Shown one piece after another: positions 9,441 to 19,151 of a stretch of DNA of 64,000 bases (positions are counted from its first letter, which is position 1; each line of letters begins with the position of its first letter). Source of the DNA: Sporolactobacillus putidus (GTDB taxonomy: Bacteria; Bacillota; Bacilli; Bacillales; Sporolactobacillaceae); NCBI RefSeq assembly GCF_014647035.1, contig NZ_BMOK01000007.1, forward strand, positions 114,890 through 178,889. The letters run 5' to 3'. The position numbers were made by a program, and so were the translations under genes. A model generated the notes under the pieces. The model searched no databases and was not told where the DNA came from. It saw only the letters and a list, made by a program, of their open reading frames with translations.

Positions 9441-9920
9441 TTGTTAAGTATTGAAGATATCAAGGCTTTAATGAAGGAGATGGATGCATCTTCAATCAGC
9501 GAGTTGAAATTTGAGTCGGAGGACACAAAGATTACTTTGCGGAAAATTGTTGCGGCTTCAGGAAAACCGGCTGTGCAGCCGGTTTTGCAGGCCGCTTTGG
9601 CGCCTCAGGTTCAGCCGGCGGTCGTTTCAGAGACCGTTCCGGCCCGTGAAGCGGCAAGCGGGCAGGATTCCGATCTTTCGCTTCACAAAATTACGGCTCC
9701 GATGGTCGGTACATTTTATTCTGCATCCTCTCCCGATGCGGAGCCTTTTGTCAGAAAGGGCTCCAAGATCGACAAAACAACGGTCGTCTGTATCGTTGAG
9801 GCGATGAAACTTTTCAATGAAATCGAAGCGGAAGTTAATGGCACCATTGTCGATGTACTTGCCGAAGACGGCCAGCTTGTTGAATATGGCCAGCCGTTAT
9901 TCCTGGTTAAGGAAGATTAA
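9441..9920 (+). CDS. accB: Biotin carboxyl carrier protein of acetyl-CoA carboxylase
   Basis: BCCP (159 aa) carries biotin between the biotin carboxylase and carboxyltransferase of acetyl-CoA carboxylase in fatty acid synthesis. The biotin-binding motif VEAMKLF places the biotinylated lysine at residue 123, in the C-terminal lipoyl-like domain; a Pro/Ala-rich linker precedes it. I chose the TTG at 9441, since it gives the family N terminus MLSIEDIK and has AAGGGA 9 nt upstream. An upstream GTG at 9432 has no room for a ribosome binding site. accC follows after 13 nt. Confidence 0.95.
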   Translation: MLSIEDIKALMKEMDASSISELKFESEDTKITLRKIVAASGKPAVQPVLQAALAPQVQPAVVSETVPAREAASGQDSDLSLHKITAPMVGTFYSASSPDAEPFVRKGSKIDKTTVVCIVEAMKLFNEIEAEVNGTIVDVLAEDGQLVEYGQPLFLVKED

Positions 9921-9933
9921 GGAGCCGTCGTTC

Positions 9934-11286
9934 ATGATAAAAAAAGTTCTTGTAGCAAACAGAGGAGAAATTGCGGTTAGGATTATCCGCGCTTGCAAAG
10001 AATTGAATATAGAAACAGTTGCCATTTACTCACAGGCAGATAAAGAAGCGCTTCATGTGCAGCTGGCTGATGAAGCTTACTGTATCGGGCCAAATGCAGC
10101 GAAAGACAGCTATTTAAACTTTACAAACATCATCAGTGTCGCTTCGCTGACGGGCTGTGACGCGATTCATCCGGGATACGGATTCCTTGCGGAAAATGCC
10201 GACTTTGCTGAAATGTGCGAGGAGTGCAAGCTGATCTTTATCGGTCCCCCTGCCGAAGCGATCAGTAAGATGGGTATCAAGGATGTGGCCAAACAGACCA
10301 TGAAAAACGCCGGTGTCCCTGTGGTACCCGGTTCAAACGGTGTGATTGCCGGCGTCGAAGAGGGTGTGAAAATAGCCGGCGATATTGGTTATCCGGTGCT
10401 GATCAAAGCGACGGCAGGAGGCGGAGGAAAAGGTATCCGTGTTGCTCAGAACGAGCAGGAACTGCGTCACGGGATTGCAATTACTCAGCAGGAAGCCGAT
10501 ACGTCTTTCGGTAATCCCGGAGTTTATATTGAAAAATATATTGAAGACTTTCGTCATGTTGAAATCCAGATACTTGCGGACAAGCAAGGCCATACAATTC
10601 ACCTGGGAGAACGCGACTGTACCGTGCAAAGACGTCTGCAGAAGCTTCTGGAAGAGTCCCCTTCACCGGCGCTGACGGAAAAGAAGCGGCAGGAAATGGG
10701 AGAGGCTGCGGTAAAGGCTGCTATGGCCGTTCATTATACCGGAGCAGGGACCATTGAGTTTATCTATGAGCCGGACGGTTCCTTTTATTTCATGGAAATG
10801 AACACGCGTATTCAGGTCGAGCATGGCGTTACGGAATTTGTTACAGGCGTAGATCTCATCAAAGAACAGATCAGAATTGCTTCCGGAGAGGCGCTCTCCG
10901 TTAAACAGGCAGATATTCATTTAACCGGACATGCGATCGAATGCAGGATCAATGCGGAGAACCCGGAGAAAAACTTTATGCCGTCTTCAGGACGCGTGGA
11001 AACTTATCTTCCGCCGGGCGGACCCGGAGTTCGGATTGACTCAGCTGTTTATCAAGGCTATTTTATTCCGCCCTACTATGATTCAATGGTAGCGAAGGTG
11101 ATCACATACGGCAAAACTCGGGATGACGCGATCGCAATCATGAAACGTGCCCTTGGAGAATATGTCATTGAGGGAATTGACACTACGGTTCCCTTTCATT
11201 TGCGCCTTTTGAATCATCCTGTTTTTACGAGCGGCAAATTCAATACGAAGTTTCTTAAAAAATATCCTCTGAACGAGCAAAGTTAA
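9934..11286 (+). CDS. accC: Acetyl-CoA carboxylase, biotin carboxylase subunit
   Basis: The 450-aa biotin carboxylase performs the ATP-dependent carboxylation of BCCP-biotin. The N-terminal domain starts VLVANRGEIAVRIIRA, the ATP-grasp glycine-rich loop is GGGGKGI (about residues 163-169), and the catalytic segment EMNTRIQVEHGVTE is intact. The ATG at 9934 is preceded by AAGGAG. Longer open frame to the left belongs to accB in another frame. The length matches the family. Confidence 0.97.
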   Translation: MIKKVLVANRGEIAVRIIRACKELNIETVAIYSQADKEALHVQLADEAYCIGPNAAKDSYLNFTNIISVASLTGCDAIHPGYGFLAENADFAEMCEECKLIFIGPPAEAISKMGIKDVAKQTMKNAGVPVVPGSNGVIAGVEEGVKIAGDIGYPVLIKATAGGGGKGIRVAQNEQELRHGIAITQQEADTSFGNPGVYIEKYIEDFRHVEIQILADKQGHTIHLGERDCTVQRRLQKLLEESPSPALTEKKRQEMGEAAVKAAMAVHYTGAGTIEFIYEPDGSFYFMEMNTRIQVEHGVTEFVTGVDLIKEQIRIASGEALSVKQADIHLTGHAIECRINAENPEKNFMPSSGRVETYLPPGGPGVRIDSAVYQGYFIPPYYDSMVAKVITYGKTRDDAIAIMKRALGEYVIEGIDTTVPFHLRLLNHPVFTSGKFNTKFLKKYPLNEQS

Positions 11287-11304
11287 CTATGGAGGTGTGA
11301 ACAT

Positions 11305-11712
11305 ATGTCTGAAAACGAAAATCGGCCGGTCGAAGTCGAGGAACAACAGGACGATCTGGGCAAGATTGAAATTTCTCCTGAAGTCATCGAAGTCATTGCG
11401 GGTCTTGCAGCGGTTGAAGTTGTCGGTGTCAGCGATATGCACGGAAATTTTGCTGCCGGCGTCGTTGAAAAACTCGGCGGAAGAAATTATCGCAAGGGCG
11501 TTAAGGTGGATCTGACGGACGAAGGCATCGTCATTGATGTTCAGCTGGCCATGAATTACGGCGTATCGATTCCTGAAGTGGCAGAAAAGGTTCAGGAAAA
11601 TATCGCTCAGACATTGAAACGTATGACAGCGCTGGACATCCATGAGATCAAGATTCACGTCGTCGGTATTCGTTTTGATCAGAAGGACAAGAAAATGCCC
11701 GAAGACTATTGA
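11305..11712 (+). CDS. yqhY: Asp23/Gls24 family protein YqhY
   Basis: This is a 135-aa member of the Asp23/Gls24 (alkaline shock) family, with the recognisable EVIEVIAGLAAVEVVGV and VAEKVQENIAQTL segments. In Bacillus, yqhY lies in the accB-accC operon and its loss perturbs acetyl-CoA carboxylase control. The position here is the same. The GGAGGTG ribosome binding site is well placed. Confidence 0.92.
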   Translation: MSENENRPVEVEEQQDDLGKIEISPEVIEVIAGLAAVEVVGVSDMHGNFAAGVVEKLGGRNYRKGVKVDLTDEGIVIDVQLAMNYGVSIPEVAEKVQENIAQTLKRMTALDIHEIKIHVVGIRFDQKDKKMPEDY

Positions 11713-11755
11713 GAAGCAAAGGGGAGAAGCGGAAGGGGCCCTTTGCTTCTTTCCG
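11712..11755 (+). terminator. Terminator after yqhY
   Basis: A long hairpin with GAAGCAAAGGG / CCCTTTGCTTC arms directly follows the stop codon and ends in TTTCC. The T tract is short. Confidence 0.65.
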
Positions 11756-11912
11756 TATTGTGAAGGAGAATCTGCGGCGGGGCCTTGTGCACGAAAAGAT
11801 GCTGAGAAAGCCTGACCGGTGTGAAGACACTTGCGGATCCCCAATTAACGGTCTGATAAAATGACCGTTTATGCTATGATGAAGCTAATAGAACACAGAG
11901 AGGGAGTAAGGG

Positions 11913-12302
11913 ATGAATCGAAGACAGGCAAGGGAAATGGCGCTCCAGGCACTGTTTCAAATCACGCTGAGTGATACGGACAGGGAAACAGCAATTGAGG
12001 CTGTTAAAACAGACAGCAAGCCGGTCGACCCGTTTGTTGACCGCCTGCTGAATGAAACGGTTGCTCATGAGAAAGAAATAGACCGGCTCATCGGCAAACA
12101 TCTCGTCCATTGGTCATTTGATCGTATTGGGAACATTGACAAAACAATTTTACGTCTTGCGGTCTGCGAAATGCTTTACTTTGACGATGTTCCAAAGACA
12201 GTGACTATAAATGAGGCTATTGAACTTTGCAAAAAATACAGCGATGAAGAGACCCGAAGATTTGTAAACGGGGTATTGTCCGGCATTTCCAAGGAAATAT
12301 GA
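11913..12302 (+). CDS. nusB: Transcription antitermination factor NusB
   Basis: NusB (129 aa) binds boxA RNA with NusE to promote antitermination in rRNA operons. The N-terminal RRQAREMALQALFQ is diagnostic, and the C-terminal VTINEAIELCKKYSDEETRRFVNG completes the all-helical fold. A GAGGGAGTAAGGG ribosome binding region precedes the ATG. The 240 nt downstream, before folD, hold no gene I can support. Confidence 0.97.
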   Translation: MNRRQAREMALQALFQITLSDTDRETAIEAVKTDSKPVDPFVDRLLNETVAHEKEIDRLIGKHLVHWSFDRIGNIDKTILRLAVCEMLYFDDVPKTVTINEAIELCKKYSDEETRRFVNGVLSGISKEI

Positions 12303-12542
12303 GGGGGACATGAAGCACAAAAATAACTTCCGATAAACGTCATACCACGGATGCGGTTTGGCGACAAAAACTGCATCTGTACAGTTCCCGTTATTCCCGG
12401 TTTTTTAAAATCACGTTTTCGGCGCGGCTTTTTTACCGAAGCGAGATCATCGGCAGAATTTTTTTGGAATTGAGCCGAATGGAACAATTTTTCTCTATTT
12501 TTAACAACTTCATTAGCGATCCCAGAGAGGCGGCATGGTAAT

Positions 12543-13415
12543 ATGACGGCACAACTGATTGATGGAAAAGGCATCGCAGGTGCAAAGCGGCTTGCGATGA
12601 AAGCGACGGTTGAAAAGTTGAAATCTGAAGGCATGGTTCCCGGACTGGCAGTTATCCTTGTCGGAGAAAACCCGGCGTCCCAGTCATATGTGAAGGGAAA
12701 AATCAGAGACTGCAAGGAAGTCGGAATTTATTCAGAACTTGTTCGATTTCCGGAATCGGTTTCAGAGGCGGAATTGCTTGACGAAATCAGGAAACTGAAT
12801 GAAAAGGATTCGATTCACGGTATTCTTGTCCAATTACCGCTCCCGAAACAAATATCGGAGCGGAAAGTCATTCAGACCATCAGCCCGGCCAAGGATGTTG
12901 ACGGTTTTCATCCGATCAGTCTGGGCAAAATGATGACTGGTCAGGACAGCTTCGTGCCCTGCACACCGGCGGGCATTATTGAAATGCTTCAGGCAGTGAA
13001 CGTGCAAATTGCCGGAAAACACGTCGTCATTGTCGGGAGGAGCAATATCGTCGGCAAACCGGCCTCTCTGCTTTTCCTTAACCACAATGCGACCGTGACC
13101 ATCTGTCATTCAAAGACGACGCCTCTTGCCCAGTACACGAAACAAGCGGATGTTCTTGTGGTTGCGGTCGGGCATGCGGGCCTGATCAGCGCAGAAGATA
13201 TTAAGCCGGGAGCTGTAGTGATTGATGTTGGCATGAATCGTAATGCCGCTGGCAGACTTGTCGGGGATGTTGAATTTGAAGAAGCCAAGGAGAAAGCAAG
13301 CTTCATAACGCCCGTTCCCGGAGGTGTTGGGCCGATGACCCGTGTTATGCTGCTGGAAAATACCCTGAAGGCTGCGCGGAACTTTTTCATGGAACGGGAA
13401 CCCCATGCTAAGTGA
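12543..13415 (+). CDS. folD: Bifunctional methylenetetrahydrofolate dehydrogenase/cyclohydrolase
   Basis: FolD (290 aa) interconverts 5,10-methylene-, methenyl- and 10-formyl-tetrahydrofolate with NADP. The motifs SYVKGKIRDCKEVGI (catalytic Tyr-Lys), QLPLPKQI and the Rossmann segment VIVGRSNIVGKPASLL are present. It overlaps xseA by 11 nt. Confidence 0.97.
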   Translation: MTAQLIDGKGIAGAKRLAMKATVEKLKSEGMVPGLAVILVGENPASQSYVKGKIRDCKEVGIYSELVRFPESVSEAELLDEIRKLNEKDSIHGILVQLPLPKQISERKVIQTISPAKDVDGFHPISLGKMMTGQDSFVPCTPAGIIEMLQAVNVQIAGKHVVIVGRSNIVGKPASLLFLNHNATVTICHSKTTPLAQYTKQADVLVVAVGHAGLISAEDIKPGAVVIDVGMNRNAAGRLVGDVEFEEAKEKASFITPVPGGVGPMTRVMLLENTLKAARNFFMEREPHAK

Positions 13416-14769
13416 CCGCTATATCAGCGTCACCAGACTGACGCGCTATATTAAACAATTGATGGAATCAGACGGCGAGCTGCAGGACGTATGGCTGAAG
13501 GGTGAAATTTCGAATTTTAAAAGACATTCACGCGGACACCTGTACATGACCATTAAAGATAAAACCGCCCGTATACGCGCTGTGATGTTTGCCGGCAACG
13601 CAAAAAATCTGGCCTTTGAGCCTGAGGACGGAATGAAAGTGCTTGTTCAGGGCTCGATTTCTCTCTATGAGCCCTATGGAGAATATCAAATCTATATTAG
13701 AGAAATGGAACAGGGTGGGCTTGGGCGGCTCTTTCTGGCCTTTGAAGCTTTGAAAAAAAAGCTTGAGGCGCTCGGTATGTTTGACCCGTCACGGAAGAAG
13801 CCGCTGCCTGAGGTTCCCTATGAAATCGGCATTGTCACGTCACCAACCGGGGCTGTAATAAGAGATCTGTTCACAACAATCAAGCGAAGATTTCCTGCGG
13901 CCAGACTTACCGTTTTTCCCGTGCTTGTTCAGGGAGCTGATGCCGCCCCGTCTATAGCCGCAGCCATTCGGCAGGCCAACAGAATGAAAGATCTCAACGT
14001 CCTTATTGTCGGACGCGGTGGAGGTTCGATAGAGGATCTTTGGGCTTTCAATGAAGAAATCGTCGCAGAAGCGATTTTTCAGTCGCGGCTTCCGGTCATC
14101 TCTGCCGTCGGTCACGAAACCGATTTTACCATAGCGGATTTTGTAGCGGACAGACGTGCACCCACGCCGACTGCGGCAGGCGAGTTTGTCGTTCCGGACA
14201 GGCAGGAACTCGGGAGGCGTATTGATAATTTATCCGGCAGGCTGGAGAAATCCGTGGAAGCGAGACTGGTTCGGGAAACAGACCGTTTAAACCAGATCAT
14301 GCAGGCCTATGCTTTTAAATATCCGGGACAGCTGATTCTTCAGAAAGAACAGGAGCGGGATCAAATGACCGAGCATCTGCGGAAAGCAATGATGCGGCTT
14401 CTGAATGGCAAAGGGGATCAGCTTGTTCTGGCGGATCGGCTGCTGAGCAATAATCGACCGGCTGCCATGCTCGACCGTTCCCGAAAATTGCTTCAGGAAC
14501 ATTCAAGGCACCTGATCCAGTCTTTTAATCGTTTTCTCAAAGAAAAAAACGCGGGTTTTGAACGGATGGTTTTGCAGCTGAATGCGCTCAGCCCGCTCAG
14601 GATTATGGCGCGCGGATATAATCTAGCGTATAATCAGCATGAACAATTGGTTAAATCAGTCGAAGAGGTCTCGCCCGGAGATCCGTTAACTGTTCAGATG
14701 CATGACGGCATAATAGATTGTCAGATTTGGGGAATTGAGGAGGCGAAAGAAAGTGAACGAAGCAAGTGA
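13405..14769 (+). CDS. xseA: Exodeoxyribonuclease VII large subunit
   Basis: XseA (454 aa) is the catalytic subunit of exonuclease VII, which degrades single-stranded DNA. An N-terminal OB fold (about residues 5-100, [19 protein letters not shown]) is followed by the catalytic domain with [14 protein letters not shown] and [21 protein letters not shown], then a coiled-coil C terminus. It overlaps folD and xseB at its two ends. Confidence 0.97.
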   Translation: MLSDRYISVTRLTRYIKQLMESDGELQDVWLKGEISNFKRHSRGHLYMTIKDKTARIRAVMFAGNAKNLAFEPEDGMKVLVQGSISLYEPYGEYQIYIREMEQGGLGRLFLAFEALKKKLEALGMFDPSRKKPLPEVPYEIGIVTSPTGAVIRDLFTTIKRRFPAARLTVFPVLVQGADAAPSIAAAIRQANRMKDLNVLIVGRGGGSIEDLWAFNEEIVAEAIFQSRLPVISAVGHETDFTIADFVADRRAPTPTAAGEFVVPDRQELGRRIDNLSGRLEKSVEARLVRETDRLNQIMQAYAFKYPGQLILQKEQERDQMTEHLRKAMMRLLNGKGDQLVLADRLLSNNRPAAMLDRSRKLLQEHSRHLIQSFNRFLKEKNAGFERMVLQLNALSPLRIMARGYNLAYNQHEQLVKSVEEVSPGDPLTVQMHDGIIDCQIWGIEEAKESERSK

Positions 14770-15010
14770 GACGGATAAGAACGCTGTGCCGACTTTCGAA
14801 GAAGCAATGACAAAACTGGAAATGATTGTCCGGCAGCTTGAAGAAAATGACGTTCCTCTTGAAAAAGCGATCGACTTGTTTCAGGAAGGCATGTCGCTTT
14901 CCAAACTTTGCCATGAAAAACTAGAAATTGTCGGAAAGAAAATGGATCAGCTGATTGACAGCAGCGGCGAAGCCCGTCCGTTCTCTGTTCAGGGAGATGA
15001 TAAGGAATGA
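14753..15010 (+). CDS. xseB: Exodeoxyribonuclease VII small subunit
   Basis: XseB (85 aa) is the helical regulatory subunit of exonuclease VII, with the family core [18 protein letters not shown] chose the GTG at 14753: GAGGAGG lies 8 nt upstream and the product has the usual length. A TTG at 14735 is less likely. The stop overlaps the ispA start. Confidence 0.94.
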   Translation: MNEASETDKNAVPTFEEAMTKLEMIVRQLEENDVPLEKAIDLFQEGMSLSKLCHEKLEIVGKKMDQLIDSSGEARPFSVQGDDKE

Positions 15011-15891
15011 CCTTGCAGCTGGACGCCTATATGCATGAAAAAAAAGCCTGGATTGACAGTCAGCTTCCGCTTTTCTTACAGGAGACGTCCATTCCCGGCA
15101 AACTGAAAGAGTCCATGCTTTATTCACTGATGGCGGGGGGAAAACGTATCCGCCCGATTCTTCTTTTTGCAGCCCTGAACACCTTGGGAGAAAGTGAAGA
15201 CAAAGGGCTTTCAACAGCGATTGCACTGGAGATGGTGCATACGTACTCCTTGATTCATGATGATTTGCCGGCGATGGATAATGATGACTTGAGACGGGGG
15301 AAACCGACCAATCATAAAATGTTCGGAGAGGCGACAGCTATACTGGCAGGAGACGGCCTGCTGACCTTTGCCTTTCAGATCATAGCTTCGGATCCCGCAC
15401 TTGATGGAGATATCAAGAGCAGACTGGTCGCCTTGCTTGCCAGTGCTGCAGGGCCTGAGGGGATGGTCGGCGGCCAGGAAGATGATCTGGAAGCTGAAGA
15501 GAAAGTTCTGACTTTAGAGCAGCTGATGTCAGTTCACAGGCGGAAGACAGGAAGGCTTGTAGGATTTCCTTTGGAAGCGGCGGCTGTGATCGCACGCGCA
15601 ACGGAACAGCAGACGCATTCTTTGACCGGGTATGCCGATCACCTTGGTCTCGCCTTTCAAATCGGCGATGATATTCTTGACATTATAGGAAATGAAGAAG
15701 AACTGGGCAAGCCGGTCGGAAGCGATCTCAACAATCATAAAAATACATATGTCAGCCTGCTCGAACTTGAAGGGGCAAAGAAAAAAATGGCCGACCATGT
15801 TGACCGGGCAGTCGTGTTTTTACGCAAATCCGGTTTTGAAAATAGTTTGCTTGCCCAAATTGCCGCATTTATTTTAAACCGAACCTTCTGA
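15007..15891 (+). CDS. ispA: Geranylgeranyl/farnesyl diphosphate synthase
   Basis: This 294-aa prenyltransferase condenses isopentenyl diphosphate with allylic diphosphates to farnesyl diphosphate. The first aspartate-rich motif DDLPAMDND and the second GDDILD are intact. The KRIRP substrate segment is near residue 48. It is followed by the OLE RNA and dxs, so the isoprenoid genes remain clustered. Confidence 0.95.
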   Translation: MTLQLDAYMHEKKAWIDSQLPLFLQETSIPGKLKESMLYSLMAGGKRIRPILLFAALNTLGESEDKGLSTAIALEMVHTYSLIHDDLPAMDNDDLRRGKPTNHKMFGEATAILAGDGLLTFAFQIIASDPALDGDIKSRLVALLASAAGPEGMVGGQEDDLEAEEKVLTLEQLMSVHRRKTGRLVGFPLEAAAVIARATEQQTHSLTGYADHLGLAFQIGDDILDIIGNEEELGKPVGSDLNNHKNTYVSLLELEGAKKKMADHVDRAVVFLRKSGFENSLLAQIAAFILNRTF

Positions 15892-15896
15892 ACACA

Positions 15897-15917
15897 AAAC
15901 AAACTTGAAGTTTGTTT
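15897..15917 (+). terminator. Small hairpin after ispA
   Basis: The palindrome CAAACTTGAAGTTTG with flanking A and T follows the ispA stop. It is a weak terminator or attenuator separating ispA from the OLE RNA. Confidence 0.45.
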
Positions 15918-15944
15918 GAGAAAATGATAAATATATGTTAAAAT
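15916..15944 (+). promoter_or_regulatory. Candidate promoter of the OLE RNA
   Basis: A TTGAGA -35 box (15916-15921) and a TAAAAT -10 box (15939-15944) are separated by 17 nt. The RNA would start close to 15951-15961, where its terminal helix begins. Confidence 0.55.
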
Positions 15945-15957
15945 TATAAATGTATAA

Positions 15958-16563
15958 GATGCAGGTGGTACAGTATTCTAGTCGCTCTAATCTGTTTGAA
16001 GACGGGGCTAAAAATCCGTCAAAGGGCACATCGATGAAGTTCCTGGGGTCGGCTTAAGGCGCCCAGCTTTGGGTTGGCTCTGGGAGTAAAGAGCGTAGGG
16101 CGATCCGCAACGGCATGTGGGCGAAGACCCTGCGCTCGTGGAGACACGTAACGTTGTTTGCTTTTTTAGCAATATAATTATGTGGAAAACCTGTCTCGTT
16201 AGTACTCATTGTAGAAAAGCGAACAGCGTAGCCTGCCTTGAGTGGAAAAGAGGGGATAGGAGCAACACACAACTTGTAATGCTTGGCCGGCGTTATAAGT
16301 GAGTGCTTCCTTGAAATCAATTCTGCAAAAGAGGATAGAACAGAGTATTAAGAGTGTTTGAGGAAATCTCCTAGACTGTTTGCACCATGCAACATTTGAA
16401 AAGGATTAGAGTGCGGTCTGAGTGGCGTTCCAGTTCGGTGTTTGGTGACAGCACCGGCTGAGTTGTAAAAGGAAACTGCCTGAATGGCAACATCGGGTGA
16501 CTTGGCGGGAAAACCTACTGGACCTAAGCCGCAATGTTTACTTTTCAAATGGCCTCCTGCTTT
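15958..16563 (+). ncRNA. ole: OLE RNA (ornate large extremophilic RNA)
   Basis: About 600 nt without a convincing gene lie between ispA and the oapA-like gene, which is the known locus of OLE RNA in Bacillus halodurans and other Firmicutes. The two ends can pair: GCAGG at 15961-15965 with CCTGC at 16556-16560, extended by GG/CC after one mismatch, enclosing 600 nt; the known RNA is about 610 nt. The stretch is purine-rich with many short GC helices, unlike the coding neighbours. OLE forms a membrane-bound ribonucleoprotein with OapA and other proteins and is linked to tolerance of cold, alcohols and Mg2+ stress. A covariance-model search would settle it; the identification here rests on locus, size, terminal helix and partner gene. 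Confidence 0.9.
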
Positions 16564-16601
16564 ACATAAACTGATAAAGTACTGAATAGGATTGTTAATG
16601 A

Positions 16602-17228
16602 ATGAAAAGCGAAATTAAAAACTCTTTAAAATGGGCTTTGCCCTTAGCCGTTATCACGCTCGTGCTAGCGGCTATTTTTTCAATTATTGCAACCGCTGTA
16701 CTAAGTCGTGTTGGTGTTATCGGCGGGATAACGGTTATATTAGCCATTATCTTGATCGCATTGTTTTTTGATATTGTTGGCGTCGCCGCCACGGCCTCAA
16801 GTGAAACCCCCTTTCACTCGATGGCTTCGAAAGGGCTGAGTGGAGCCAAATATGCGGTTTGGCTGACGAAAAATGCTGATCGTGTCAACACATTTTGTAC
16901 TGATGTGATTGGTGATATCAATGCGATTCTGAGCGGGACGGCTGTTTCCGTAGTAGTGACTGAAATGGTTATTCTTCTTTCGGACACGAATAAAAAGCTG
17001 AATGAATACGTCATATCTGTTGTGCTTACATGCATTGTAGCGGCACTGACTGTTTTCGTTAAGGCGCTAGGGAAAACTTTTGCGATCAACAATGCGACGA
17101 AAATTATATACAATGCCGGCTATGTGATTTACTTTGCAGAAAATCACCTTCATATCCCAATCATGAGCTTTATGAACAATAAGAAACATGGCAGGGCAAG
17201 AAAAAGAAAGGATAAAAAAGGTGTGTGA
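16602..17228 (+). CDS. oapA: OLE-associated membrane protein A (OapA)
   Basis: This 208-aa membrane protein has four hydrophobic segments (about residues 12-35, 40-60, 110-130, 135-155) and a strongly basic C-terminal tail (KKHGRARKRKDKKG) suited to binding RNA. It follows the OLE RNA by about 40 nt and precedes dxs by 6 nt, which is the genomic setting of OapA. The ribosome binding site is weak (AGGATT). Family: OapA binds OLE RNA as a dimer and holds it at the membrane. The assignment is from context, length and topology. Confidence 0.85.
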   Translation: MKSEIKNSLKWALPLAVITLVLAAIFSIIATAVLSRVGVIGGITVILAIILIALFFDIVGVAATASSETPFHSMASKGLSGAKYAVWLTKNADRVNTFCTDVIGDINAILSGTAVSVVVTEMVILLSDTNKKLNEYVISVVLTCIVAALTVFVKALGKTFAINNATKIIYNAGYVIYFAENHLHIPIMSFMNNKKHGRARKRKDKKGV

Positions 17229-17234
17229 TGAATC

Positions 17235-19151
17235 ATGGATGTGACATCTATAAAAAACCCGAAATTCTTAAAAAAAATGTCAGTTGCACAAATGAATGGT
17301 CTCGCGGAAGACATACGATCCTTCCTGATTCATAAACTTTCCAAGACGGGCGGGCATCTTGCGCCTAATCTGGGTGTCGTCGAATTGACGCTGGCTCTTC
17401 ACCGTGTGTTCAACAGCCCTAAAGACAAATTGATCTGGGATGTCGGTCATCAATCCTATGTGCATAAAATTTTGACCGGAAGAGGAGATAATTTTGACAC
17501 GCTGAGGCAATATAAAGGCCTTTCCGGCTTCCCAAAACGGAACGAGAGCAAACACGACGTCTGGGAAACAGGTCACAGTTCTACGTCACTTTCCGCGGCC
17601 CTCGGCATGGCTGTGGCCAGAGATTTGAAAAAGGAGCACTTCGATGTTATTGCGATCATCGGTGACGGCGCGCTGACCGGCGGCATGGCTCTGGAAGCGC
17701 TGAACGATATTGGCCATCAAAAAAGAGATTTGATCATTGTATTAAACGACAATGAAATGTCGATTGCACCGAATGTCGGCGCACTGCATAACATGCTTAA
17801 CCGTATGAGATCCGCTCAAAAGTACAACCGTGCAAAAGAGGATATAGAGTATTTGATGAAAAAAATACCTGCTTTTGGCGGGAAGCTTGCCTCTGTTGCA
17901 GAAAGAGTAAAGGACCGACTAAAATATATGCTTGTTTCCGGTGTTTTTTTTGAAGAACTGGGGATCACATATCTTGGTCCTGTAGACGGCCATAATATAA
18001 GCGCGTTGATTGATAATTTAAATTTTGCCAAAAAAAGGAAGGGCCCGGTTCTGATTCATGTTCTGACACAGAAAGGAAAAGGCTATAAGCCGGCGGAAAT
18101 GGATGCAGTAGGTACCTGGCACGGGCCGGGTCCTTATAAGATTGAATCGGGTGCTTTTATCAAGCCTGTAACATCGGCCCCCTCATACAGCAAGGTTGTC
18201 AACGACACACTTCAGGATCTTGCGCGAACGGATGACCGTATCGTTGTCATCACGCCGGCGATGGTTGTTGGCTCGAAGCTGGAAGGATTTGCCAAAGAAT
18301 TTCCCGACCGGCTTTTTGATGTCGGAATAGCGGAGCAGCACGCGGCCACATTTGCCGCGGGACTAGCGACTCAGAATATGAAGCCTGTCCTGTCCATATA
18401 TTCGACGTTTATGCAGCGTGCGTATGATCAGATCATCCACGATATATGCAGGCAGAATTTGAATGTGTTCATTGCCGTCGACCGGGCGGGACTGGTTGGG
18501 GCTGATGGAGAGACCCATCAGGGAGTCTTTGACGTCGGGTTCCTTCGATGCCTGCCGAATATCGTCATTATGATGGGCAAAGATGAAAATGAATTGCGTA
18601 ATATGGTTTATACGGCAATTAAATATGACGACGGTCCGATCGCTGTTCGTTATCCGCGCGGAAATGGTCTCGGTGTATCTGTCGATGAAAAACCGTCGGA
18701 GATTCCGATTGGAAAGTGGGAACTGCTCAAAGGAGGATCAGACATCTGTATTTTGTCTTTTGGCCCATTGCTCCAGGTGGCGCTTGAATCAGCGAAAAAA
18801 TTACAGTCCGAAGGGATCCAGGTTTCTGTTGTCAATGCCCGTTTTCTGAAGCCGCTGGACAGCGAAATGTTAAATAAATTGATAGCACGCAGGCTGCCGA
18901 TTCTGACACTTGAGGAAAGTGCCCTTGCCGGGGGATTCGGTTCGAGTGTCATGGAGTTCTACCATGACCACGGCTGTAATGATGTGGCAATCAAATGCAT
19001 GGGAATACCTGACCGGTTTATTGAACACGGGAGTGTCAGGGAACTGCTTGAAGAACTTGGCCTGACAAGCGATCACGTCTGCACCCTCGCGAAACAGATG
19101 CTCAAGGATCGAAAGGCTGACGGGAGCGGACGGCAGAGGGTTTCTTCATAA
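17235..19151 (+). CDS. dxs: 1-deoxy-D-xylulose-5-phosphate synthase
   Basis: Dxs (638 aa) is the first enzyme of the MEP isoprenoid pathway; it joins pyruvate and glyceraldehyde 3-phosphate using thiamine diphosphate. The [15 protein letters not shown] cofactor motif, the VGHQSYVHK histidine and the GIAEQHAA glutamate are present. The three transketolase-like domains are complete. The weak AAAGGTG ribosome binding site overlaps the end of oapA, which suggests coupling. Confidence 0.97.
   Translation: MDVTSIKNPKFLKKMSVAQMNGLAEDIRSFLIHKLSKTGGHLAPNLGVVELTLALHRVFNSPKDKLIWDVGHQSYVHKILTGRGDNFDTLRQYKGLSGFPKRNESKHDVWETGHSSTSLSAALGMAVARDLKKEHFDVIAIIGDGALTGGMALEALNDIGHQKRDLIIVLNDNEMSIAPNVGALHNMLNRMRSAQKYNRAKEDIEYLMKKIPAFGGKLASVAERVKDRLKYMLVSGVFFEELGITYLGPVDGHNISALIDNLNFAKKRKGPVLIHVLTQKGKGYKPAEMDAVGTWHGPGPYKIESGAFIKPVTSAPSYSKVVNDTLQDLARTDDRIVVITPAMVVGSKLEGFAKEFPDRLFDVGIAEQHAATFAAGLATQNMKPVLSIYSTFMQRAYDQIIHDICRQNLNVFIAVDRAGLVGADGETHQGVFDVGFLRCLPNIVIMMGKDENELRNMVYTAIKYDDGPIAVRYPRGNGLGVSVDEKPSEIPIGKWELLKGGSDICILSFGPLLQVALESAKKLQSEGIQVSVVNARFLKPLDSEMLNKLIARRLPILTLEESALAGGFGSSVMEFYHDHGCNDVAIKCMGIPDRFIEHGSVRELLEELGLTSDHVCTLAKQMLKDRKADGSGRQRVSS

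Noticed and set aside
16054..16548. Short ORFs within the OLE RNA region
   Set aside because: They lack ribosome binding sites, lie on both strands and fall inside the structured RNA.
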